Shown here: in pieces, positions 1 to 8,714 of the stretch
Position numbering within the stretch: position 1 is the first letter of the stretch
Layout of the letters: the number at the start of each line of letters is the position of its first letter
IMG/VR virus record: IMGVR_UViG_3300033979_000663
Location: 1 to 64,000 of that record
DNA length: 64,000 bases
Source: a virus
Direction: 5' to 3' (one strand)
The notes under the pieces: generated by a model
Told to the model about the DNA's origin: nothing
What the model saw: only the letters and a program-made list of their open reading frames with translations
Database searches by the model: none
Program-made: the position numbers and the translations under genes

Positions 1-884
1 GAGATCGGCTATCCGATGAAAACATTGATTACCTCTGTGAAGAATTGGGTTATAACCCCGAAGAAGTCGCTAATTACTTGGATGCCCAAGAATACGAAGA
101 CGACGAAGAAGACGATGAAGAAGACGATGAAGAAGACGAAGAGGCTAATTACTCCAGAGGGACTAAATTAGCCGAGTTCCAATCTGGGAATGCCTTTGGG
201 TACAATCTCCAAACTCTACTTTTAGAAGATGGATACGAGGATGTTACATCTGGTGCTGCTGCTTTAAGTAATGCGCTAGGTGTAACAGGTGAAGAAGCTG
301 CTGGTTTGTTGACTGGCGATTATGTTCCCACAAAAGAAACGATCGCACTCTTGGAAGAAATCTTTGAGTTAGATGAAGACCAAGCTGAAGCTTTAGCTAG
401 TTCTGCTTACGAAGCATGGGAAGAGTCAGGACTCCTTGAGGAAGACGAAGAAGATGGTGATGAGGATAACGAAGCTAATTATCGCTTACACCAAGCAGAA
501 TCACAAATAGCTAAGTTTGAAACTCGTGAACTATTGCGTGATTCCTTAGCTGAATTGGAAATAGTTGCCCAACAAGGTTTACAAGAGTGGTGGCTACCTC
601 CTGCTGCTTATCGGGCAATTATGGGCAATGATTCCACTGAACAACAACGAATTGCATCCTTTTCTGCTGCTTGTAAAGAAGACGGTGTGGAATTAGGCGA
701 TCGCCTTTATGCCATGCAGTTTGCGATCGCTTGTTTCAAAGAAGCTGGTCCATTATACGGCAACCAGATTATTGAAGAACAGCTATCTAAGACCCCTGAT
801 GAAGCAAAGTTTGAGGCTTCTGTGGAAACTCAAGCACAACGTAATCACCGTCGTCGGATGCAAAACAATCCTTTACCCCAGTAG
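1..884 (+). CDS. acidic scaffold-like phage protein, 5' truncated by window edge
   Basis: The reading frame is open from the window edge, so the first residues are missing; a TTG at 45 is not a convincing start. The visible ~293 residues are strongly acidic, with Glu/Asp runs near residues 30-45 and 145-155. In between are helical segments, one resembling an XRE-like turn (ALSNALGVTGEEAAGLL). A KLAEF element near residue 55 recalls the tag of the downstream basic proteins. It precedes a decoration-like protein and the capsid gene, where scaffold or protease-scaffold genes usually sit. No catalytic motif is visible. Scaffold function is inferred from position and composition only. Confidence 0.5.
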   Translation, partial: DRLSDENIDYLCEELGYNPEEVANYLDAQEYEDDEEDDEEDDEEDEEANYSRGTKLAEFQSGNAFGYNLQTLLLEDGYEDVTSGAAALSNALGVTGEEAAGLLTGDYVPTKETIALLEEIFELDEDQAEALASSAYEAWEESGLLEEDEEDGDEDNEANYRLHQAESQIAKFETRELLRDSLAELEIVAQQGLQEWWLPPAAYRAIMGNDSTEQQRIASFSAACKEDGVELGDRLYAMQFAIACFKEAGPLYGNQIIEEQLSKTPDEAKFEASVETQAQRNHRRRMQNNPLPQ

Positions 885-890
885 GAACTC

Positions 891-1751
891 ATGACTTGGA
901 ATAGACGTTCAAATATTGAATTAGGGAAGGCGGTTGTCGCTGCTGTAGAAGGCATTGAGACAATCAGTGTCCTTCTTGTCAGAGACAGATTAGGTTCTGA
1001 CGACGATAACAAAAAATCCTTCCCCGCAGGTGCGGTTATCTGCCGAATTGGTACTGCTTATCACATCCACCCTGGCAGTAAAGTAACTGCTGCTTTCTCC
1101 ACTGGTGCTGCAACTGGAACTGTAGAATTACCCCGTGTGTTTAAAGCAGGTGACGTTCTAACCGTTCCTGATGGACACCACGTTATTACTATCACTGGTA
1201 CTTGGACTACAGGTGGTGATGTTCGTGTTACCCTTCCCAATGGATTCGTTAAGGTGATCGCAACTGGTGCGGGTGGTTCTACCTCCATGACTACCACTCA
1301 GGTTGCAGCTAAGGTTGCGCTTGAATTAAATAATGACCCCGTTGCCTCTGATTTGTTGTTTGCCACCAACATAGCGAACGTGGTTTATGCGTTCAATAAG
1401 CGGGAAATGAACTCAGCTTCATTTGCTGTTGCGTCCACATCCAACGCATCTGATTTAGCACTTGTTACCAGACCTCCGGGTACTGTTGTTGGCACTATCC
1501 TGTCCTACACCAACGCTGGGGTAATTACTTTAACTGGTAACGCCGCGATCGCTGTTCCTATTGGTGCAAATGTCGCTGTAGCTGTTAATGAAATTGTGGG
1601 CATTTATCCTCAACCTATTGATTTAACATACCAACCCAATCAAGCGATCGCTCCTATTATCACTGGTCGAATTTACGAAAACGCATTACCTTATTTTGAT
1701 GATGCGGTGCGTCGGGCATTACCAAAAATCAAGTTTACTGAAAAGTTCTAA
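891..1751 (+). CDS. putative head decoration or minor capsid protein
   Basis: A 286-residue protein rich in beta-type residues (V, T, G, A) and without charged clusters. The central part has short glycine/threonine-rich strands (GAGGSTSMTTTQ) typical of phage surface or decoration proteins. The start follows AGGA seven bases upstream. It lies between the scaffold-like gene and the tagged basic proteins, and it ends in a palindrome-type terminator. The position suggests a capsid decoration or stabilising protein; no family was recognised with certainty. Confidence 0.5.
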   Translation: MTWNRRSNIELGKAVVAAVEGIETISVLLVRDRLGSDDDNKKSFPAGAVICRIGTAYHIHPGSKVTAAFSTGAATGTVELPRVFKAGDVLTVPDGHHVITITGTWTTGGDVRVTLPNGFVKVIATGAGGSTSMTTTQVAAKVALELNNDPVASDLLFATNIANVVYAFNKREMNSASFAVASTSNASDLALVTRPPGTVVGTILSYTNAGVITLTGNAAIAVPIGANVAVAVNEIVGIYPQPIDLTYQPNQAIAPIITGRIYENALPYFDDAVRRALPKIKFTEKF

Positions 1752-1772
1752 TTGTTGTTTTTGGTATTTGTG

Positions 1773-1811
1773 GCCATGTTCGATTCGATTTTCGAGCATG
1801 GCTATTTTTTT
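1773..1811 (+). terminator. intrinsic terminator built on the CATGTTCGA palindrome
   Basis: GCCATGTTCGA (from 1773) pairs with TCGAGCATGGC through 11 base pairs with one G-U, closing a 7-nt loop, and is followed by TATTTTTTTA. It lies 20 bases after the decoration-like gene. Its left arm is the recurrent ATGTTCGATTCGAT element found across the window. Confidence 0.8.
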
Positions 1812-1828
1812 AGGAATGGTGAATTATT

Positions 1829-2380
1829 ATGTCAAAACTAGCCAGATTCGCAAGACCTAAAGGTGCGAAGGATAAGAAAAAACGTAAGTCTAATCTATTA
1901 CGTAATATTGCTATTGGTGCAGGTGGCACTGCGTTGCTTAGCAGTGCGGCTTATCTCGGTAGAGGTAAAATTGCTGGATTGATGAGCAAAGGGAAACCGA
2001 AGCCAGGTGTAACTAAAGTTCCTTACTCGCAGTTATCGAAAGAAGAATTGTTGTCAATGGGTGGCAAAGGTCGCATAAACGCAAGAAAAGCTGTTGTGTC
2101 AAGAACGAGTCAGAAGGACGATTTAAAGTATGGAGTGACACCAAATAGTGTTGATGATTTTGAAAACATTAATGCTATTAATAACGCTATCAATACCAAT
2201 CGCCCTGGTTTTACTAAAGAGATGCTGAGGAAAATGAAAAAAGAAAAAGCGGTAAGAATAAAGGCTTACGCTGATCGGCTTAGAAAAGAAGGTGCTTATT
2301 ATTCTTCATCTTCGCAGACTACCAATTTCCATGAATCAACAATGATGTCTCTAGCTAGTTTTAACCGCAAATGGAAATAA
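1829..2380 (+). CDS. tagged basic virion-type protein (LARF/KDKKKRK tag)
   Basis: A 183-residue basic protein. Residues 3-20 carry the shared tag (KLARFARPKGAKDKKKRK), followed by a small-residue hydrophobic stretch (AIGAGGTALLSSAAYLG) that could be a membrane helix. The rest is lysine-rich and soluble-looking. Unusually, the last 12 residues (MMSLASFNRKWK) look like a second, truncated copy of the tag, as if another member had been cut off by a stop. It is first of a run of paralogous tagged genes. Function unknown; packaging into the virion is inferred from the shared N-terminus and location. Confidence 0.7.
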   Translation: MSKLARFARPKGAKDKKKRKSNLLRNIAIGAGGTALLSSAAYLGRGKIAGLMSKGKPKPGVTKVPYSQLSKEELLSMGGKGRINARKAVVSRTSQKDDLKYGVTPNSVDDFENINAINNAINTNRPGFTKEMLRKMKKEKAVRIKAYADRLRKEGAYYSSSSQTTNFHESTMMSLASFNRKWK

Positions 2381-2400
2381 TTATTTAAAAGGTAAATTTT

Positions 2401-2850
2401 ATGCTAACTTTGGCTTCTTTCCGTAGAGGAAAAGACAGGAAGAAAAGAAAATCTCGTAAACGTAAATATTTAGAATCTGCTGCTCAAGGTGCAGGTATTG
2501 GTGTTGTCGCAGTACCTACCGCAGTTGGCATCAGGGAAACGTTTAGGGCTGAAAATGTAGGTAAACCACTAGGTCAAAGCGTCGCACGAAACGTATATGC
2601 TGGTGTGGCTCGTGGTGCTGCGCGGGGTACAGTTCGCGGTATTTATAGAGGTGCTTTAGCTGGGATGATTGGTGACAGCCTAGAAAAAGGAGTATCAACA
2701 CTTTCATCTAAAGGTATTCTGGGTAAGGTACTATTAGGTAGTGCTGCTGCTGGTGCTGCTGGTGGCGTAATAGCCAGAAGGATGAGAGAAAAAGACCGCG
2801 AACGTAAATCTATCCCCGGTAAACTTAAAAGATTCCTGGGAGGTAGGTAA
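2401..2850 (+). CDS. tagged basic glycine-zipper protein
   Basis: A 149-residue protein starting LTLASFRRGKDRKKRKSRKR, a clear version of the shared tag. Small-residue hydrophobic segments rich in Gly and Ala follow (about 28-45, 65-90 and 105-125), then a basic C-terminus. The stop codon overlaps the start of the kinase-like gene (TAATG), indicating translational coupling. No enzymatic motif is visible. The glycine-zipper pattern would suit membrane insertion, for example an internal virion protein released at DNA ejection, but this is inference. Confidence 0.7.
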   Translation: MLTLASFRRGKDRKKRKSRKRKYLESAAQGAGIGVVAVPTAVGIRETFRAENVGKPLGQSVARNVYAGVARGAARGTVRGIYRGALAGMIGDSLEKGVSTLSSKGILGKVLLGSAAAGAAGGVIARRMREKDRERKSIPGKLKRFLGGR

Positions 2851-3590
2851 TGCTTGACAATATTAATCCTTTCTACCGCAAGAGAAAAGGCAAGTTGCAA
2901 CTCGTTAGAGGTTTTCTCCGCAAGAAGAGAAAGTCTTTGTCAGCGATTAAAAAGAGAGTAATTCAATCTATCCCTGATAAAAAAGATTTATCTAATATTA
3001 AGAAAAAAGTAATTAAAGTTCTCCCCAAGAAAAAGAAGAAAGATCCTAACTTATTGGGAGAAGGTAAAAACGGTAGAGTTATTGCCAAGGGTCCATTTAC
3101 AATCCGCAAGGAATATAAAAAACGTCGGTTCTTAGATCCTGCAAGGAAATTGTTGGATGGACAAACTGCATGGGATAGGGAATACGGCATACAAAAAGTA
3201 TTAGCCGATAGGGGTCTAGCTCCCAAAGTGAAACGTAAAGGTGAAAGATTTATTGAAATGGAACGAGTTTATGGTGAAACCATTGACTCGAAAATGAAAA
3301 ACGGTGAAGCGAGCGATCGCACTCAAAGAAAGTACGGCAAGAAATTAGCTAGGGAAGTGAAGCGGATGCACGATGCTGGTGTTTCCCATAATGATTTACA
3401 TGGCGAGAATGTTATGGTTGGTCCATTCGGTGGCATGAAAGTAATTGATTATGGCTGGGCAAATGATAAAGGCAGACCCCTGAAGATGAGGGAACGCAGG
3501 AAAGACTATGATAAGGTTCTCTCTAGGCATAAGGGTAAAAAGTACAAGGCGTTTAGGGATAGCTTTGAAAAGTCTTATTATGATTATTAA
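2850..3590 (+). CDS. protein-kinase-like (RIO/Bud32-type) protein with basic N-terminus
   Basis: 246 residues. About 65 very basic residues come first, then kinase-like motifs in order: glycine-rich loop GEGKNGRV (70-77), candidate ATP lysine K87 in IRKEY, candidate helix-C glutamate E111, catalytic loop HNDLHGEN (180-187, with D182 and N187) and metal-binding VIDYG (D200). The helical C-lobe is very short, which fits compact atypical kinases (RIO, Bud32, lipopolysaccharide-kinase types) better than full Ser/Thr kinases. The start is coupled to the preceding tagged gene. A kinase in a head operon could be a virion component that modifies host or virion proteins. An FHA-domain gene lies at 21.6 kb. 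Confidence 0.75.
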   Translation: MLDNINPFYRKRKGKLQLVRGFLRKKRKSLSAIKKRVIQSIPDKKDLSNIKKKVIKVLPKKKKKDPNLLGEGKNGRVIAKGPFTIRKEYKKRRFLDPARKLLDGQTAWDREYGIQKVLADRGLAPKVKRKGERFIEMERVYGETIDSKMKNGEASDRTQRKYGKKLAREVKRMHDAGVSHNDLHGENVMVGPFGGMKVIDYGWANDKGRPLKMRERRKDYDKVLSRHKGKKYKAFRDSFEKSYYDY

Positions 3591-3593
3591 GAC

Positions 3594-3628
3594 AACAGTC
3601 ATGCTCGATTTGAACATGACTGATATTT
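3594..3628 (+). terminator. palindrome-type terminator after kinase gene
   Basis: CAGTCATG pairs with CATGACTG around the core ATGCTCGATTTGAACAT (3601-3617), followed by ATATTTTTAA. It is a variant of the recurrent 17-bp element acting as a stem-loop with a T-run. Confidence 0.65.
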
Positions 3629-3721
3629 TTAAACTTGTGGGTGAGAAACTTGCCAACGAAACCACCTGGAATATTGCAAGTGTTCCTGCGTGGGTTGGCA
3701 ATACAAATATTATCCATAGCC

Positions 3722-3738
3722 ATAATCGAATCGAACAC
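3722..3738. repeat. 17-bp palindromic element copy
   Basis: ATAATCGAATCGAACAC, 41 bases before the capsid gene. This copy has no T-run and only a short imperfect stem, so here it looks like a DNA site rather than a terminator. Confidence 0.7.
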
Positions 3739-3778
3739 AGGGAATAACAGCAACGAACATTAACTGTGTATAGAAAAA

Positions 3779-4924
3779 ATGGCTTATATTGCATCCTGGC
3801 TGAATGAACATCAGCAAACAAAGGAAGCTGATTTAGTTATAGATGAAACTCTAACTTGGCTTAAACAACGGTCTGGTTTGTTGGATAAGTATGTCCCGTT
3901 AAAGACATATTCAAGCCGCAATTTCTTGATGTATGTTGTCAACAAAATCCGTACCGTTGCTTCTATTATTTCTTATGGAGCAGAGCCTCCGGTAGTTCGT
4001 TTGGGCAACTTCAACACCATTGACGCAAAAATGTTCAAGGTGGGTTTAAGTGTCTATTACGATGAAGATCAACAGTGGCAAATGAAGGAAGCAATGGAAT
4101 TAGCGAGACTAAAAAATGTCTCTGTTCAAGACCAGGTTCTTCCTGATGGTTCAATTTTAAAAGGGTCAAACGAAGACCTTGCTAATTTAATTCTTGGCAG
4201 CAATGGGACAATCGCAGACATTACTAGGTCTATTGGTGAATTATTAAATTATTTAACTTGGCAAGCACTTCAGAACGGTTCTGTGAACTATACAGATCCT
4301 CGTACTAATGCCACTCCATTGGTACTGGATTACAAAAATCCTTCTGGCGGTTATAACCATTTCCCTGCGGCTTTAACTGGTAATGATAGCTGGGATCGTC
4401 CCAACACAGCGAATGCTCTGGCTGTGCTTGAGGAAGATGTTGAAACTTTCACTACCACCAATGGTTTCAAGCCTGATTTAATTGTCATGCCGTTAAAAGT
4501 GCGTCGGGCGATGCTGAACCAGGAATCTACTCGTCAAGCGGTTGCCAGCATGAGCAACAACTCTGCGATGTTGGTCGCCAATGCTGTTGGTTCTGTTGGT
4601 CCAGAAATGTTAATGGGTGTACTGGAACGCCGGGAACTTCCCCCAATCATCACATTTGATGAACAGTTTGAAATGGAAGACTCTAACAAGAACCAGAACA
4701 AAATGCGGTTCTTAAACAACAACCGTTATGTATTCTTGACCAAGAATATGGGCGAACGGGCAATGGGTCCCACTTTGGAAGGTGATGGAAGAGAAGGTGC
4801 TTATGTTGTTACCCGTGAAGTTCAGAAATTCCCCCCTGTAGATGCTACCCAAGGTGTGGCCACTGCGTTACCTGCCTTTGGTAATCCCAAATTGTTCTTC
4901 TCCCGTCAAGTAATCACTGAATAG
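3779..4924 (+). CDS. major capsid protein
   Basis: 381 residues, the usual size of a phage major capsid protein. The central region (RLGNFNTIDAKMFKVGLSVY, about 78-97) and the C-terminal part (ELPPIITFDEQF, GDGREGAYVVTREVQ) resemble the lambda gpE-type capsid family in architecture: an N-terminal arm, a region of mixed helix and strand, and a strand-rich C-terminus. It is the best capsid candidate in the module by size, position and composition. The gene is followed after two bases by a small Pro/Thr-rich protein. Confidence 0.75.
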   Translation: MAYIASWLNEHQQTKEADLVIDETLTWLKQRSGLLDKYVPLKTYSSRNFLMYVVNKIRTVASIISYGAEPPVVRLGNFNTIDAKMFKVGLSVYYDEDQQWQMKEAMELARLKNVSVQDQVLPDGSILKGSNEDLANLILGSNGTIADITRSIGELLNYLTWQALQNGSVNYTDPRTNATPLVLDYKNPSGGYNHFPAALTGNDSWDRPNTANALAVLEEDVETFTTTNGFKPDLIVMPLKVRRAMLNQESTRQAVASMSNNSAMLVANAVGSVGPEMLMGVLERRELPPIITFDEQFEMEDSNKNQNKMRFLNNNRYVFLTKNMGERAMGPTLEGDGREGAYVVTREVQKFPPVDATQGVATALPAFGNPKLFFSRQVITE

Positions 4925-4926
4925 CC

Positions 4927-5241
4927 ATGATTGATCCAACAAAGCCTGTCCACTTAAAAACTATGATTCGGGATATCAAAACAGGAAATGTTTATATTCC
5001 CTTGAACCGTGCCTATCAACCTGGCGAAATTCCTTTTCGGTTGTTGACTGATGCTAACGCATACCAAGATGAAAGCACCGCAGAAGTTGTTGTGCCTACT
5101 CAGTCCACTGTCACCCAGATAGCACCCCCGCTAGAACTATCTTCTAGTCAAATCCCAAGCACCAAACTAGAACCTGCACAACCTAGAACAACCAGAATAG
5201 CCAAGGTACAGCCTGAAGCAAGTGAACTTAAAACGGAGTAA
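4927..5241 (+). CDS. small head protein of unknown function
   Basis: 104 residues, starting two bases after the capsid stop. The N-terminal half is ordered-looking (MIDPTKPVHLKTMIRD, then VYIPLNRAYQPGEIPFRLL). The C-terminal half is Pro/Thr/Ser-rich and probably disordered. Its place directly behind the capsid gene suggests a capsid-associated or head-completion role, but no family was recognised. Confidence 0.6.
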   Translation: MIDPTKPVHLKTMIRDIKTGNVYIPLNRAYQPGEIPFRLLTDANAYQDESTAEVVVPTQSTVTQIAPPLELSSSQIPSTKLEPAQPRTTRIAKVQPEASELKTE

Positions 5242-5244
5242 TCT

Positions 5245-5910
5245 ATGCCCCGCTATTCAAAGCTGGCTAATTTTGCCAGAACTAGAGGGGCGAAAGACAA
5301 ACGCCCCCGTAAAAAACGTAGTGATTTATTGGATAGAGAGTACAAGGGTGCGCGGACTATAGAGATGCGTACCCGTTCTATAGCTAATTTAGGCAGAACA
5401 TTAAACTCTATAGGTAGTTCAGTCAGAGAAGCTCGATTAACTGCTAAATGGCTGGGTATCAACCCATCTAGAAAACGCAGTGATCCGATGTCAATTATTA
5501 GAAATGCCCGTTCTGTGTCAGATACGGGGAATAGTATACTTCGATTAGGTAGAGGGTTGTTTGGTATGCGATCGCTCAGTTCAATGATGGCTGAGTTCCG
5601 CAGGGGTAAGGATAAGAAAAAGAGGAAAATTAGGAAATCCACAATTTTACAAAATGCACTTTATGGTGCAGCTTTAACAGGTGCGCCTGGTGCGATTAGT
5701 GGAGCAACAGAAGAAATGCTTTCAACTAGAGTCCCTATTGGCAAGCTTCGCAATGGACAAACCATTGATGTCTTTAGCACCAAACCATCTGTGATCCTGA
5801 AGGGTGCGCTAAAAGGTGCTATTAGAACCGCACCAATAGGAGCAGCACTAGGGGCTGGCAGTTTAATTGCGGCTCGTGGATTACGGAAATTAATGGAAAG
5901 GGAGATATAA
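5245..5910 (+). CDS. tagged basic protein with two tag copies
   Basis: 221 residues. The first tag is at residues 6-25 (KLANFARTRGAKDKRPRKKR), followed by a helical linker. A second full tag begins at an internal methionine at residue 108 (MRSLSSMMAEFRRGKDKKKR), followed by Gly/Ala-rich hydrophobic segments. The second half alone looks like the neighbouring 126-residue proteins, so this gene is probably an in-frame fusion of two members. The internal start includes a HIP1-like GCGATCGC. Confidence 0.7.
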   Translation: MPRYSKLANFARTRGAKDKRPRKKRSDLLDREYKGARTIEMRTRSIANLGRTLNSIGSSVREARLTAKWLGINPSRKRSDPMSIIRNARSVSDTGNSILRLGRGLFGMRSLSSMMAEFRRGKDKKKRKIRKSTILQNALYGAALTGAPGAISGATEEMLSTRVPIGKLRNGQTIDVFSTKPSVILKGALKGAIRTAPIGAALGAGSLIAARGLRKLMEREI

Positions 5911-5912
5911 TT

Positions 5913-6293
5913 ATGCGATCGCTCAATTCAATGATGGCTGAATTTGCTAGAGGCAAAGACAAGAAAAAGAGAAGAAAGCGAACCTTAGCGGGTTCTGCTG
6001 GTAAAGGTGCTGCTATTGGCATGGGAGTACCTTTAGCTCTTGGCACTTTAGCTGGTGCTACTGGTGCTGGTATATATGCAGCAAAAGCAGGAATGAAACC
6101 AGGAATGGTTGGGCTTTCTATACCTGCTGGTGGACTTGGTGGACTAGCGGCTACCGCAAATAAAGCCCCTGGTAAAGTATTAGCTGCTGGTGCTTTAGGT
6201 GGTGGAATCGGTGCTGGCTTGTATGGTGCAGATAGATTAAAAGAGCGTAACGGTAATCGCTCACCTTTAAATAGAATCGCAGGGAAAAGGTAG
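5913..6293 (+). CDS. tagged basic glycine-zipper protein
   Basis: 126 residues: tag MRSLNSMMAEFARGKDKKKR (1-20), then about 90 residues dominated by Gly, Ala, Leu and Val in three hydrophobic stretches, then a basic tail. The stop is followed after two bases by the next paralogue. The start has a good GGGAG site. It is a prototype member: a short positively charged N-terminus followed by glycine-zipper helices. Enzymatic activity is unlikely. Confidence 0.7.
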   Translation: MRSLNSMMAEFARGKDKKKRRKRTLAGSAGKGAAIGMGVPLALGTLAGATGAGIYAAKAGMKPGMVGLSIPAGGLGGLAATANKAPGKVLAAGALGGGIGAGLYGADRLKERNGNRSPLNRIAGKR

Positions 6294-6295
6294 TT

Positions 6296-6670
6296 ATGAA
6301 ATTAATATCTTCTCGATATGATTTAGCTGAGTTTCGCAGGGGTAAAGACAAGAGGCAGAGGAAGAAAAAGTCTTTACTAGGTGCTATTGGTAAAGGTGCT
6401 TTAATTGGTGCTGTTATCCCAGTAGGTGTAGGCGCATTGGGAATGGCAGGACTTGGGGCATCATCAACAGCTAAATCTATACCCCAAAGGATTTTTAATA
6501 CTGGCGTAAGCTCATCTATAGGAGGTGCGATGGGAGGCGCACTTGCTCCTGCTACTGCTTTAGCTGGTGGTGCTACTGCTGCTACTGCTTACGGTATTAA
6601 CAAGCTGAGAAATAAAGACAAAAAGCCAACAGTGCGATCGCGGTTAAACAACTTAATTCCTGGTAGGTAA
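6296..6670 (+). CDS. tagged basic glycine-zipper protein
   Basis: 124 residues: tag DLAEFRRGKDKRQRKKK at about 8-24, then Gly/Ala-rich hydrophobic stretches (GALIGAVIPVGVGALGMAGL) and a basic C-terminus. It is a close paralogue of the preceding gene in length and layout, which supports local tandem duplication. It is followed after two bases by the connector-like gene. Confidence 0.7.
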   Translation: MKLISSRYDLAEFRRGKDKRQRKKKSLLGAIGKGALIGAVIPVGVGALGMAGLGASSTAKSIPQRIFNTGVSSSIGGAMGGALAPATALAGGATAATAYGINKLRNKDKKPTVRSRLNNLIPGR

Positions 6671-6672
6671 CT

Positions 6673-7278
6673 ATGTCAACTTACACCACAGTAGAAGCGA
6701 TCGCGCGGAGACTACAGGGTAGATTAAAGGTAATTTCTACCCTGTCCCCTACCACTACCCCCAACTACAATACTCAGCAAGTAGTTGACCCGTTATTAAT
6801 ACAAGATGTTTTGGAGCAAGTCGAGAACGATCTTGATTTGACTTTGGCTCAGATATATGAAATGCCGTTACAAAATAAACATCCTTTACTGGCAGGGATT
6901 GTAGAGAAATTAGTAACAGTAGAAATATTGCAGACATATTATCAAAGTACCCAATCTCCTGAAATGGGGGGAGATCCGGGTTATGGTAGATTGCTTTATC
7001 AACAGGCACAACAGGCGATCGCTAAATTAACTGCGGGTCATAACATCATGGTGTTTGGGGTTCAACCCCCTGCACAAATGCCAGGAGTAGTTACACCACA
7101 ACCAATAGTTTTACCTGGAGAAAGATTAGCGTTAAAGCCACCCGATACCCTATCAACTAACGTTACTGTTGTCACCTCTACCAAGTGGAGAAAGTTGTCA
7201 GATGGCGATCGCAAGGATTGGGGGATTAATTGGGATAACCAAGATAGAGCTAGAGGTGCTGATGAATTATGGAATTAA
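6673..7278 (+). CDS. putative head-tail connector/adaptor protein
   Basis: 201 residues. The N-terminal ~110 residues are helical, beginning TTVEAIARRLQGRLKV, with a region (DPLLIQDVLEQVENDLDLTL) of the kind seen in gp6/Gp36-type head-completion proteins that attach to the portal ring. It sits between capsid and tail-completion genes, where connectors are expected. The remaining residues form a Pro/Thr-rich extension. The assignment rests on fold-like pattern and gene order. Confidence 0.5.
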   Translation: MSTYTTVEAIARRLQGRLKVISTLSPTTTPNYNTQQVVDPLLIQDVLEQVENDLDLTLAQIYEMPLQNKHPLLAGIVEKLVTVEILQTYYQSTQSPEMGGDPGYGRLLYQQAQQAIAKLTAGHNIMVFGVQPPAQMPGVVTPQPIVLPGERLALKPPDTLSTNVTVVTSTKWRKLSDGDRKDWGINWDNQDRARGADELWN

Positions 7279-7352
7279 TTTACTCCCGACATAGTTTAGC
7301 TACATTTGCCAAACCCCGCACCCCACAAAATACAGAACCAGTAGGCGTGTAA
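7269..7352 (+). CDS. 27-residue mini-protein consisting of the tag
   Basis: ATG at 7269 overlaps the end of the connector gene and encodes a peptide with SLATFAKPRTPQN, a recognisable tag start that stops before any hydrophobic segment. It may be a remnant of a lost family member, left after deletion, or a free tag peptide. There is no strong ribosome site of its own; coupling to the overlapping upstream gene is possible. Confidence 0.4.
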   Translation: MELIYSRHSLATFAKPRTPQNTEPVGV

Positions 7353-7394
7353 AAAGTCCAAAATAAAATTTACAACAATATCCATTGTTTTATC

Positions 7395-8117
7395 ATGAAA
7401 TCACTAAATACTATGGTAGCTGAATTTGGCAGAGGTAAGGATAAAGCCCCAAGAAAGAAAAGGGCTAACCTCAGAAATCATGTTCTCGGTGGGACGATAG
7501 TTGGCGGTATTGCTGGCAATGCACTCACAAAACCTATTACTGTTCCCATTGAGTTAGTTGGTGGTTTAGCTGGTAGTGCGATCGGCGCGGGTGCAGGTGC
7601 AGCTACTTATGGAGCAAGAAGGGCATGGCGTGGAGGAAAAGCATTAGTAGCGAAACTTAGAGGAAAAGAACCGGAGAAGTACGATTATATGAAAAGTTTA
7701 AGTAGAATGACGGCTGAATTTGCTCGTACTAGAGGCGCAACAGATAAAAAACCCAGGAAGAGAGGAACATTAGCAGGATACATAGGCAAAGGTGCTGCGA
7801 TTGGTGCGCTAGGCATGGTGGGAGGAAGTGCTTTGTTGGGCGGAGTTCATGGTGCGGCTGTAGCCAAACAGGCAGCCAAAGGTTTAGGCATTCCTTTTAA
7901 ACCAATACGCACTCGACTTCAAGTAGGTGCTGGAGGTGCAATGCTTGAAGGTATGAAAGGTGCTATGGTAGCCCCTGGTGCTGCGATCGCGGGCGGAGGA
8001 ATTGGTGCTGGTGCTTATGGGATCAATAAACTTCGTAATCGGAACAAAGAGGAAAAACCCACATCACGACTACAATCAGCAAGAAAGAAACTCGGTGGCA
8101 TGATTGGCGGAAACTAA
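7395..8117 (+). CDS. tagged basic protein with two tag copies
   Basis: 240 residues. Tag one is at 1-22 (MKSLNTMVAEFGRGKDKAPR); tag two begins at internal Met99 (MKSLSRMTAEFARTRGATDK). Each is followed by Gly/Ala-rich hydrophobic helices. As in the gene at 5245, the layout is a head-to-tail fusion of two ancestral proteins. The stop overlaps the start of the tail-completion gene by one base (TAATGG). Confidence 0.7.
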   Translation: MKSLNTMVAEFGRGKDKAPRKKRANLRNHVLGGTIVGGIAGNALTKPITVPIELVGGLAGSAIGAGAGAATYGARRAWRGGKALVAKLRGKEPEKYDYMKSLSRMTAEFARTRGATDKKPRKRGTLAGYIGKGAAIGALGMVGGSALLGGVHGAAVAKQAAKGLGIPFKPIRTRLQVGAGGAMLEGMKGAMVAPGAAIAGGGIGAGAYGINKLRNRNKEEKPTSRLQSARKKLGGMIGGN

Positions 8118-8560
8118 TGGAACTAAGAATCACTGGACTCCAACAAGTTAACAGCCTATTAGCGGAAGCCCAGAAAAAATCCAAGGACTTCTCTCCACTA
8201 GAAGCAACCCTGAGAGATATATTCTATGCAGATGCTTCTAAAAGGTTTGAATCATCTCCTTCCGTAGATACAGGTGGTATGGTCTATGGGGATGAATATT
8301 GGCGAAAACTTAAAAAAGTACCACCTCATCGTCGGGGAGGTCAGGTATTAATTGACAGTGAGACAATGATGCAATCTGTAACCGTTGAGGGAGATGGTAA
8401 CGGCATCTTTGAAATCAACGGCACAGAAGTCATCTTCGGTTCAAGAGTTCCCTATGCCAATAAGCAGAATGTAGACCGTCCTTTTCTGTTTTGGCATCCA
8501 TTGTTATTGGAGCAGGTGACAAAGGCGATATCTGAATGGTTGGCAGATATTACTCCTTAA
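8117..8560 (+). CDS. phage virion morphogenesis / tail completion protein
   Basis: 147 residues. The pattern fits the Phage_tail_S/virion-morphogenesis family: an opening MELRITGLQQVNSLL, a central L-x-D-I-F-x-x-D-A-x-x-R-F segment, a GQVLIDSETMMQSV stretch, and a C-terminal WHPLLLEQVTKAISEWL helix. Members of this family join the tail to the head. It is coupled to the preceding gene by overlapping stop and start. Confidence 0.65.
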   Translation: MELRITGLQQVNSLLAEAQKKSKDFSPLEATLRDIFYADASKRFESSPSVDTGGMVYGDEYWRKLKKVPPHRRGGQVLIDSETMMQSVTVEGDGNGIFEINGTEVIFGSRVPYANKQNVDRPFLFWHPLLLEQVTKAISEWLADITP

Positions 8561-8714
8561 CATCGTTCTGGATATCTTTTAAAAGAGTATCAATATTTTG
8601 AATCTGCTTCTTTGCATTCTTCAAATGTGCTTCCGCGATCGCCACTTGTTCCTTGTAGAACTCTCTCAATTCAAGCAGTCCTTCAAGTGCGCTTTTTGGT
8701 GGCTGTGGAAGCAT
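8550..8714 (-). CDS. short coiled-coil protein on the opposite strand
   Basis: From Met at 8714 the protein is 54 residues, with a heptad-rich helix ([19 protein letters not shown]). It runs against the structural operon and overlaps the 3' end of the tail-completion gene by 11 bases. Its start lies inside the following zinc-ribbon gene, so the two form a small coupled minus-strand unit inside a plus-strand operon, like a late-acquired accessory (moron) insertion. Function unknown. Confidence 0.5.
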   Translation of the reverse strand: MLPQPPKSALEGLLELREFYKEQVAIAEAHLKNAKKQIQNIDTLLKDIQNDVKE

